A stretch of DNA of 5,335 nucleotides from Chloroflexota bacterium (GTDB taxonomy: Bacteria > Chloroflexota > UBA6077 > JACCZL01): positions 1 through 5,335 of the forward strand of contig JACCZL010000653.1 in assembly GCA_013695975.1 (NCBI GenBank), given 5' to 3'. Position 1 is the stretch's first letter. Each line of letters begins with the position of its first letter. The notes below the pieces were generated by a model. The model was not told the origin of the DNA. It saw only the letters and a program-made list of their open reading frames with translations, and searched no databases. Positions 1-4,384 of this stretch are shown piece by piece. Position numbers and translations under genes: made by a program.

Positions 1-65
1 CTCCGCAGGACTTCGGGATCCAGCAGGAACTGCTTGCGAATCTTCGTGGTCACGTCATCACCCAT
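1..65 (-). CDS. Antitoxin-like protein, N-terminal fragment (runs off the left edge)
   Basis: Only the first 21 complete codons are inside the window. The minus strand reads ATG at 65-63, then Met-Gly-Asp-Asp-Val-Thr-Thr-Lys-Ile-Arg-Lys-Gln-Phe-Leu-Leu-Asp-Pro-Glu-Val-Leu-Arg. The block TTKIRKQFLLDPEVLR resembles the N-terminal strand and first helix of small ribbon-helix-helix antitoxins found beside PIN toxins; that match is from memory of the family. An alternative start is the GTG at 53-51, which would give a protein starting directly at TTKIRK. Neither start has a clear Shine-Dalgarno sequence. An inverted repeat and a good -10 box lie immediately upstream, which is typical of autoregulated antitoxin genes. 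If the call is right, a toxin gene should follow just outside the left edge. The call rests on a short peptide, so confidence is moderate. Confidence 0.55.
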   Translation of the reverse strand, partial: MGDDVTTKIRKQFLLDPEVLR

Positions 66-92
66 GTGTATGCGTGTAGAGGAGTATACACA
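65..92 (-). promoter_or_regulatory. Promoter and spaced inverted repeat over the start of the left-edge antitoxin
   Basis: TGTGTAT (65-71) and ATACACA (86-92) are perfect inverted repeats of 7 bp. Their starts are 21 bp apart, about two helical turns. The minus strand carries TATACT at 88-83, a 5/6 match to a -10 box, inside and beside the upstream arm. The other arm ends on the A of the ATG at 65. Transcription would start near position 76, giving a leader of about 11 nt without a Shine-Dalgarno sequence. No good -35 is visible. A dimeric repressor binding here would block the promoter, as expected for antitoxin autoregulation (inference). Confidence 0.45.
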
Positions 93-118
93 CCTCGCCC
101 CCGAAACGAACGCGGCGA

Positions 119-248
119 CTACTCGGCGCTGTCGCCGATGGCGAAGCGCTGGACCGGCTGGCGCTGGCCGCGGAGGCCGGCCGACAGGGCCGGCAGGTAA
201 GGGCCGAAGAGGGAGAGGGCGGCCAGGAGCAGGATCGCGAGCGAGATC
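119..248 (-). pseudogene. Relic of the 3' end of a second tctA gene
   Basis: On the minus strand this segment encodes the last 43 or so residues of a TctA-like protein, from ISLAILLLAALSLFGPYLPA to RFAIGDSAE and a TAG stop at 121-119. By hand count, positions 110-248 align without gaps to 2289-2427 at the end of the intact tctA, with 21 mismatches in 139 bp (about 85%). At protein level about 34 of 43 residues match. Twelve of the 20 differences from the stop codon inwards fall in third codon positions, so the two copies diverged while both were coding. Similarity stops abruptly at 248: the 249-343 sequence does not resemble tctA and holds no start or gene that I recognise. The rest of this paralogue is missing, so this is a broken gene end and not a functional protein. 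Confidence 0.8.
126..149 (-). other. Conserved hairpin in the tctA relic
   Basis: GCGCT (126-130) pairs with AGCGC (145-149), and TCGCC (132-136) pairs with GGCGA (140-144). This gives a 10-bp stem with one bulged base (131) and a GAT loop. The same hairpin lies at 2305-2328 in intact tctA, inside a block of 31 identical bases. It lies just before the stop codon. No T-tract follows, so it is not a classical intrinsic terminator. Confidence 0.4.
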
Positions 249-343
249 TGTGGTAATGTCCACCTGCGGACCGCCGGACCAGGTGCGCCGAGCGAGGAGA
301 CACCAAGCTGCCCAGCGGCGCGCATGGAACGAGACGAAGTGCC

Positions 344-363
344 ATGGTATGCTGGCATACTAT
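344..363 (+). promoter_or_regulatory. Palindromic operator and extended -10 promoter of the TA pair
   Basis: GTATGC (347-352) and GCATAC (355-360) form a perfect inverted repeat around a central TG. It extends outwards, with one mismatched pair, to 344 and 363, and so covers the A and T of the antitoxin ATG at 362. The same DNA contains TG-G-TATGCT (TATGCT at 348-353), an extended -10 with 4/6 matches. TGGAAC at 325-330 is a weak -35 candidate at 17-bp spacing. Transcription would start near 360-362, so the antitoxin mRNA would be leaderless or nearly so. This matches the absence of a Shine-Dalgarno sequence before 362. Repression by the antitoxin or the TA complex binding here is inferred. 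Confidence 0.6.
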
Positions 364-586
364 GAAGCGGACCACGGTGAAGCTGACGGACGACCTGGAT
401 GCGCGGCTACGACACGAAGCGGCGCGGCGCGGCACCACCATCTCCGAACTCACTCGGCAAGCCGTTGAGGCCCATCTCGGCGTGGGCAATAGGCGGCGAT
501 TACTCGCCGCGGGGGCCGGACGCAGTGGCCGCGGCGACATCTCCGAGCGAATCGAGGAGATCCTGCAACAGGAGCTCGGTCAATAG
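362..586 (+). CDS. vapB: Ribbon-helix-helix antitoxin of a type II TA pair (VapB-like)
   Basis: This 74-residue protein should bind and neutralise the PIN toxin encoded next, and repress its own promoter. Residues 3-8 (RTTVKL) form the expected DNA-contacting strand. Residues 10-24 and 27-39 (ISELTRQAVEAHL) form the two helices of a CopG/RHH fold. After an Arg/Gly/Ala linker, the C-terminal segment from GRGDISERI to the end is a likely helix that wraps the toxin. I chose the ATG at 362 because it starts directly at the RHH domain and abuts the palindrome. An in-frame ATG at 344 would add six residues (MVCWHT) encoded by the operator itself and is unlikely. The TAG stop overlaps the presumed first codon of the toxin gene, so the two are translationally coupled. 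Family assignment is strong; the vapB name follows from the PIN partner. Confidence 0.85.
   Translation: MKRTTVKLTDDLDARLRHEAARRGTTISELTRQAVEAHLGVGNRRRLLAAGAGRSGRGDISERIEEILQQELGQ
571..574 (+). promoter_or_regulatory. Ribosome-binding site deciding the toxin start
   Basis: GGAG at 571-574 lies within the end of the antitoxin gene, 8 nt before the ATA at 583. That is normal Shine-Dalgarno spacing for a start at 583 and too far (17 nt) for the CTG at 592. It is the main sequence argument for initiation at the non-canonical ATA. Confidence 0.45.
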
Positions 587-996
587 CGCTCCTGGTCGAC
601 GCCGGCCCGCTCTACGCCTACGTCGACGCCGACGACCGCCACCACGCGGCGTGTCTGGAGCTGCTGGAAACGCATCCTGGGCCGCTGGTCGTCCCGCATC
701 TGGTCATCACGGAGGTCGTCTACTTCATAGCGACGCGACTCAGCGCCGAGGCGGAGGTGCGCTTCCTGGGGGATCTGGCGAGCGGGACCTTCACCGTCGA
801 GCCGGTGCAGCCGGGTGACTGGCTGCGCATCGCAGTGCTGGTGTGGACCTACCGCGACCTCCGCCTCGGAACGGTCGACGCCTCCGTCGTGGTGGCTGCC
901 GAACGCCTGGGGATCGCCGAGGTCGCAACGCTCGATCATCGCCACTTCGCGGTCGTCCGGCCCACCCATATATCTGCACTCAATCTGCTCCCGTGA
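583..996 (+). CDS. vapC: PIN-domain ribonuclease toxin (VapC-like), non-canonical start
   Basis: A PIN-domain toxin cleaves RNA (tRNA or rRNA in characterised VapCs) when freed from its antitoxin. Read from 583 it has 137 residues, a usual VapC length. All four expected acidic metal-binding positions are present: Asp6 in VDAGPLYAYVD, Glu44 in VITEVVYF, Asp99 in GTVDASVVVAAERLG and Asp118 in ATLDHRHF. The frame has no ATG, GTG or TTG before the domain. The first internal GTG (757) would remove Asp6 and Glu44 and cannot be the start. The candidates are ATA at 583, within ATAG that overlaps the antitoxin stop and 8 nt after GGAG, or CTG at 592. Most such pairs use ATGA at this junction. Either the gene uses a rare start with translational coupling, or a start mutation has weakened or silenced it. 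A base-call error is also possible. Confidence 0.82.
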   Translation: MALLVDAGPLYAYVDADDRHHAACLELLETHPGPLVVPHLVITEVVYFIATRLSAEAEVRFLGDLASGTFTVEPVQPGDWLRIAVLVWTYRDLRLGTVDASVVVAAERLGIAEVATLDHRHFAVVRPTHISALNLLP

Positions 997-1009
997 GCCG
1001 GCCGGGGTG

Positions 1010-1022
1010 GGCGCTCGGCGCC
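1010..1022. terminator. Short hairpin between convergent genes, weak terminator candidate
   Basis: GGCGC (1010-1014) and GCGCC (1018-1022) form a perfect 5-bp stem with a TCG loop. It lies in the 30-bp gap between the toxin stop and the convergent Uma2 gene. The position suits a bidirectional terminator, but neither side has a T-tract and such stems are common in GC-rich DNA. Confidence 0.2.
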
Positions 1023-1026
1023 GCGT

Positions 1027-1656
1027 TCAGTCGAGGCGCAGCGCATCGAACAGGTCCTGGACGGTCAGCTCGAAGCCTGGTAGCAGGGTATCCAGGTTAA
1101 TCCGGTCCGCCCCTCGAAGCACGCGCGGCGCCGTGTCCGGGCGAAAGTCGACGACGGAGTCGTCGTCCGGATCGACCTGAAGCACAAGCGGCACACCGTG
1201 CTCGAGGTACCAGAGGCAGCGGCGGAGCGGATAGTTGGCGCCCTGCTCGGGCGAGGTGATCTCGGCCGCGACATCAGGAACCCCGCCGTACTCGTCGAGC
1301 ATCCAGCCATCCGCGTCACGGGGGACACGGTCCCAGCGGTACACCGTGACGTCGGGCGTCAGCGCGGAGCCGCCGAAGACGGTCGTCAGCTCGAGGAAGG
1401 CCAGCGCCAACCGTCGTGGCTCGGCGAACTGGTTGATCCGAGACGTCAACTCGGGCTGAAGAGCGCCGTGGCGCGGCCCCGCCCAGGCCTTCTGGACGAC
1501 CACGCCGTCCCAGAGCTCGAGGTACGGCTTCTCCTCCGGAAGCTTCAGGAACGCGTCGAGAGTCATACGCTGGCCGACCAGCGGGTGGACCGGGAACTCC
1601 TTCGCCAGGGCTGGGCGGGCCCACGGCACAGGGCGTTCCCGTCGCACGCGATCCAC
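1027..1656 (-). CDS. Uma2-family (DUF820) PD-(D/E)XK nuclease-like protein, downstream copy
   Basis: Uma2 proteins have a PD-(D/E)XK restriction-endonuclease fold; their biological role is not established. From the GTG at 1656 the protein has 209 residues. MTLDAFLKLPEEKPYLELWDG (31-51) is the typical N-terminal block. The nuclease core is visible as TPDVTVYRW (Asp102) and PDVAAEITSP (Asp128, Glu132, Ser135), followed by LWYLEHGVPLVLQVDP (148-163). The family's usual Lys before the Tyr-x3-Gly-Val segment is replaced by Arg145/Arg146. The start is uncertain. GTG 1656 is 2 nt after the stop of the upstream copy, which favours coupling, but no clear Shine-Dalgarno is seen. ATG 1566 would start right at MTLDAF, yet similarity to the other copy reaches a few residues further upstream (VGQR against ITQR). 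It shares an operon with the other Uma2 gene and is convergent with the toxin. Confidence 0.85.
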   Translation of the reverse strand: MDRVRRERPVPWARPALAKEFPVHPLVGQRMTLDAFLKLPEEKPYLELWDGVVVQKAWAGPRHGALQPELTSRINQFAEPRRLALAFLELTTVFGGSALTPDVTVYRWDRVPRDADGWMLDEYGGVPDVAAEITSPEQGANYPLRRCLWYLEHGVPLVLQVDPDDDSVVDFRPDTAPRVLRGADRINLDTLLPGFELTVQDLFDALRLD

Positions 1657-1658
1657 CG

Positions 1659-2225
1659 TCAGTCCGGCCGGGCGCGCAGCCAGCGGAACAGCTCGGCGAG
1701 GTCCAACTCGAAGCCTGGCAGCACGTCGCCGAGATCGATCCGAGCTGGGCTGCTGAACGGGCCGAGCTCCACCCCGGGGCGGAAGACGCGCACCCAGCGT
1801 CTCCGAGGATGCACGAACAGGGCGACCGGCACCCCATGCTCGACGTACCAGCGGCAGCGGTCGGCCAGGTCCCCGAGCGTCTGGCCGGGCGACCAGACCT
1901 CGATGGCGATGTCCGGCGGCGTCTGGAGCTCCTCCGGTATGTCGCCCTGGTCGTCGGATGGGACCCGTTCCCAGCGATAGACGACCAGGTCCGGGACGAA
2001 GGACGCGCCGGCGTAGGTCGTGCGCGTCTCGGTGAAGACGCGCGCCAGGCGACGCGGCCAGACGAACTCTCGAAAGAAGCTGCCGATCTCGAATTGGAGC
2101 GTGCCATGCGGACCCTTCGGCGACATTTTCCGGGTCACCATCCCGTCCAGGTACTCGAGGGCGGGCTCTTGCTCCGGCAGCTTCAGGAACTGCTCGAGGG
2201 TGAATTCTCGTTGCGTGATCGCCAT
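1659..2225 (-). CDS. Uma2-family (DUF820) PD-(D/E)XK nuclease-like protein, upstream copy
   Basis: This 188-residue protein is a paralogue of the downstream Uma2. The shared blocks are FTLEQFLKLPEQEPALEYLDG (8-28), FVPDLVVYRW (Asp79), PPDIAIEVWSP (Asp105, Glu109, Ser112), RWYVEHGVPVALFVHP (125-140) and a closing IDLGDVLPGFEL. The Asp and Glu residues of the PD-(D/E)XK core are intact, so it may be an active nuclease. Arg123/Arg125 stand where the family usually has Lys. The start at 2225 is well supported by AGGAG 7 nt upstream. The frame is open further back, but those extra residues look random and include the promoter region. It starts 72 nt after tctA and probably has its own promoter. 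The function of the pair is unknown. Uma2 genes are typically multi-copy and scattered in cyanobacteria, Chloroflexota and similar groups. Confidence 0.88.
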   Translation of the reverse strand: MAITQREFTLEQFLKLPEQEPALEYLDGMVTRKMSPKGPHGTLQFEIGSFFREFVWPRRLARVFTETRTTYAGASFVPDLVVYRWERVPSDDQGDIPEELQTPPDIAIEVWSPGQTLGDLADRCRWYVEHGVPVALFVHPRRRWVRVFRPGVELGPFSSPARIDLGDVLPGFELDLAELFRWLRARPD

Positions 2226-2232
2226 CGTCAGT

Positions 2233-2237
2233 CTCCT
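2233..2237 (-). promoter_or_regulatory. Shine-Dalgarno site of the upstream Uma2 gene
   Basis: AGGAG on the minus strand, 7 nt before the ATG at 2225. It fixes this start over longer in-frame readings and is the clearest ribosome-binding site in the window. Confidence 0.7.
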
Positions 2238-2255
2238 GCCGGTGCGCCCGCGGAC

Positions 2256-2264
2256 ATCATACCA
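2256..2264 (-). promoter_or_regulatory. Extended -10 promoter of the Uma2 pair
   Basis: The minus strand reads TG-G-TATGAT: TATGAT (2261-2256) is a 5/6 match to TATAAT and is preceded by the TGn extension. No good -35 is seen at normal spacing, which extended -10 promoters can do without. The predicted start near 2249 gives a leader of about 24 nt containing the AGGAG site. The core TGGTATG is identical to that in the TA promoter at 345-351. Confidence 0.5.
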
Positions 2265-2288
2265 GCGAGAGTTGGCATCCCGGTACGC

Positions 2289-2427
2289 ACGCGGCAATTA
2301 CTCGGCGCTGTCGCCGATGGCGAAGCGCTCGACCGGTTCGCGCCGGCCTCGGAGGCGAGCCCAGAGGGCGGGGAGGTAGGGGCCGACGAGCGACAAGGCT
2401 GCCAGGAGCAGGATCGTCAGCGAGATC
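2289..2427 (-). repeat. tctA 3'-end segment repeated at 110-248
   Basis: This stretch and 110-248 align without gaps at a constant offset of 2179 with 21 mismatches. Weaker similarity may run on to about 101/2280, beyond the stop codon. The identical core is 2299-2329 (31 bases). Both copies lie in the same orientation and flank the TA pair and the Uma2 pair, so recombination between them would delete about 2.2 kb. Confidence 0.8.
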
Positions 2428-3833
2428 GGGCGCGTCAGGAACGTCATCAGGTCGCCTTGGGAGATGGCCAGGGCGCGGCGGAACTCCTGCTCGATCCGTG
2501 GGCCGAGGACGACCCCCAGGATGGTCGGTCCAATCGGGAAGTCGAGACGGCGCATCAGGTAGCCGACGACGCCGATGATGTACATGATGACCAGGTCGGT
2601 GACGCTGTTGCTGAGCGACCAGACGCCGAGAGTGGCGAAGACGAGGATGCCCGAGTAGAGCAGGGGCCGGGGGATCTCGAGCAGCATCACCCACAGGCGG
2701 ATCAGGGGCAGGTTCAGGACCAACAGCATCAGGTTGCCGATGTAAAGGCTGGCGATCAGGCCCCAGACGAGGTCGCGCGAGTTCTGGAAGAGGAGCGGGC
2801 CCGGCTGGAGGCCGTACTGCTGGAACGCCGCCAGCATGATCGCGGCGGTCGCGCTGGTCGGGAGCCCGAGGGTAAGGAGCGGCATCATCGCCCCGCCGGC
2901 GGCGGCGTTGTTGGCGGCCTCGGGGCCGGCTACGCCCTCGATCGCGCCGCGACCCCACTCCTCCTTGTGGCGCGAGAGGCGCTTCTCGATGTTGTAGGAC
3001 AGGAAAGTCGGGATCTCGGCCCCGCCGGCCGGGAGGCTGCCGATCGAGAAGCCGAGCGCCGAGCCGCGGAGCCACGGCCTCCAGGAGCGGGCCCACTCCT
3101 GGGCCGTCATCCAGACCGAGCCACGGACCGAGGTCAGCTCCTCGCGACCGTGCTTGAGGGTCGAGGCGATCCAGAACACCTCGCCGACGGCGAACAGGCC
3201 GACGGCGATGTTGACGATCTCGATCCCGTCGAGCAGCTCGGGGACGCCGAGGGTGTAGCGAGCCTGACCGGTCTGGAGGTCGATGCCGATCAGACCGATC
3301 CCGAGCCCGAGGAAGAGGGAGACCATCGCCTTGGGCAGCGAGCGTCCAACCAGCCCGGTGACCGTCGTGAAGGCCAACACCATCAGGGCGAAGTACTCGG
3401 CCGGTCCGAACAGCAGGGCCACGCTGACCAGGATCGGGGCGAAGAGCATCAGCCCGAGCGTCGCCAGGTTGCCGGCGACGAACGAGCCGATCGCGGCGCT
3501 GGCGAGAGCCGCGCCGGCCCGACCGCGGCGGGCCATCTGGTGCCCCTCCATCGCGGTGACGACGGAGGCGGTTTCGCCGGGCGTGTTGACCAGGATCGAC
3601 GTGGTCGAGCCACCGTACATCCCGCCGTAGTAGATGCCGGCGAACATGATGAAGGCGCTGGTCGGCTCGACCTTGCTGGTGACCGGCAGGAGCAGCGCGA
3701 TGGTGAGGGCGGGCCCGATGCCGGGCAGGACGCCGATCGCGGTGCCGAGCGTCACCCCGATCAGGCAGTAGAGCAGGTTCTGCGGCGTCAGCGCGACCGC
3801 GAAGCCCTGGGCGAGACTGGCGAAGACGTCCAC
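2298..3833 (-). CDS. tctA: Tripartite tricarboxylate transporter large membrane subunit TctA
   Basis: TctA is the large membrane subunit that carries the substrate across the cytoplasmic membrane. The 511 residues match the usual length of about 500 and form roughly a dozen hydrophobic segments. The first half has the family signature G26-x3-G30-x3-G34-x2-P37-G38-x-G40, then YYGGMYGGSTTSILVNTPGE (68-87) and EGHQMARRG (96-104). GLIGIDLQTGQARYTLG (180-196) is also typical. The second half repeats the pattern as G261-x3-G265-x2-P268-A-G-G and GVAGPEAANNAAAGG (300-314), as expected for an internally duplicated transporter. The start is a GTG 3 nt after the tctB stop. It lacks a Shine-Dalgarno sequence, so translation probably depends on coupling. 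The C-terminal tail RFAIGDSAE is the part also found in the relic at 119-248. Identification is firm; substrate unknown. Confidence 0.96.
   Translation of the reverse strand: MDVFASLAQGFAVALTPQNLLYCLIGVTLGTAIGVLPGIGPALTIALLLPVTSKVEPTSAFIMFAGIYYGGMYGGSTTSILVNTPGETASVVTAMEGHQMARRGRAGAALASAAIGSFVAGNLATLGLMLFAPILVSVALLFGPAEYFALMVLAFTTVTGLVGRSLPKAMVSLFLGLGIGLIGIDLQTGQARYTLGVPELLDGIEIVNIAVGLFAVGEVFWIASTLKHGREELTSVRGSVWMTAQEWARSWRPWLRGSALGFSIGSLPAGGAEIPTFLSYNIEKRLSRHKEEWGRGAIEGVAGPEAANNAAAGGAMMPLLTLGLPTSATAAIMLAAFQQYGLQPGPLLFQNSRDLVWGLIASLYIGNLMLLVLNLPLIRLWVMLLEIPRPLLYSGILVFATLGVWSLSNSVTDLVIMYIIGVVGYLMRRLDFPIGPTILGVVLGPRIEQEFRRALAISQGDLMTFLTRPISLTILLLAALSLVGPYLPALWARLRGRREPVERFAIGDSAE
2305..2328 (-). 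other. Hairpin at the very end of tctA
   Basis: GCGCT/AGCGC and TCGCC/GGCGA form a 10-bp stem with one bulge and a 3-nt loop, just before the TAA stop at 2300-2298. It is identical base for base in the relic (126-149). It could end or stabilise the tctCBA transcript, but there is no T-tract, and it also encodes the conserved tail. A regulatory role is only a possibility. Confidence 0.35.
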
Positions 3834-3836
3834 GGG

Positions 3837-4379
3837 TCAGGAGAAGTCGAGCGGTCCGGGCGGGAGCTCGAGCCCGAGCAGGCGGGTGAAGACCAGGTAG
3901 GCGGCCAGGCTTACCAGCACGCCAGCCGCGATGTCTCGGATCGGCGACCGACTCCCGAGGACCCGGGCGCCGCCCACCAGGAGCAGGGCCGAGGAGATGA
4001 TGAACCCGAGCGGGAGGAAGAGGGCGACGTAGCCGGCCAGCAGCGCGGCGACGCCGGCCAGCGTCGGCCAGTCGGTGGGCGCGGCCGATGGGTCTTCATC
4101 CAGCGCGTCGTCCGCGGAGGTGGCCGTCGGCTTGGCCAGGCTTGCGGGCGGCGGGGCGGGCGCGAGCGCAGGGTCACCGCGACGGAGCCCGCCCAGGAGG
4201 AGGGCCGCACCCGCGACCAGGAAGCCAACGCCGACCACCATCGGGAAGATGCGCGGTCCGACCGCCGCGTAGCCGGGACCCTGGCGCAGCTCCATCGCCT
4301 GCCAGAGCGTCCAGACCCCGAGCAGGACGACCACGCCGGCGGCCAGGACCTCGGCGAAGCGGGCGGAGCGGAGCGACAT
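3837..4379 (-). CDS. tctB: Tripartite tricarboxylate transporter small membrane subunit TctB
   Basis: TctB (DUF1468) is the small membrane subunit that works with TctA. The 180 residues are near the usual 150-180. The first hydrophobic helix is at about 10-29. The family motif GPRIFP at 41-46 leads into the second helix at 47-65. An Ala/Pro-rich, partly acidic linker follows at 66-103. Further hydrophobic segments are at about 106-122, 124-141 and 149-168, with the usual LGF at the turn (124-126). The linker is rather long and low in complexity compared with short-loop members. Sequence conservation is poor in this family, so the call rests on GPRxFP, helix pattern and position between tctC and tctA. 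ATG start 5 nt after the tctC stop; the next gene begins 3 nt after its own stop. Confidence 0.93.
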   Translation of the reverse strand: MSLRSARFAEVLAAGVVVLLGVWTLWQAMELRQGPGYAAVGPRIFPMVVGVGFLVAGAALLLGGLRRGDPALAPAPPPASLAKPTATSADDALDEDPSAAPTDWPTLAGVAALLAGYVALFLPLGFIISSALLLVGGARVLGSRSPIRDIAAGVLVSLAAYLVFTRLLGLELPPGPLDFS

Positions 4380-4384
4380 CGGCC

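Noticed and set aside
261..285. Inverted repeat CACCTG/CAGGTG with a 13-nt spacer
   Set aside because: Six-base arms are expected by chance at this GC content; the position has no link to a promoter or gene end.
119..358. The relic read as a complete 79-residue small membrane protein
   Set aside because: Only residues from 248 downwards match TctA. The first 36 residues look random, and their presumed start codon lies inside the TA operator. A small one-helix protein cannot be fully excluded but has no support.
58..540. Minus-strand open frame of 160 codons across the relic and antitoxin
   Set aside because: Arg/Ser/Ala-rich product without motifs, and it overlaps the supported antitoxin and relic in other frames.
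757..996. Shorter toxin reading from the internal GTG
   Set aside because: It would drop the first two catalytic acidic residues of the PIN domain, while the coding sequence is clearly conserved upstream to 589.
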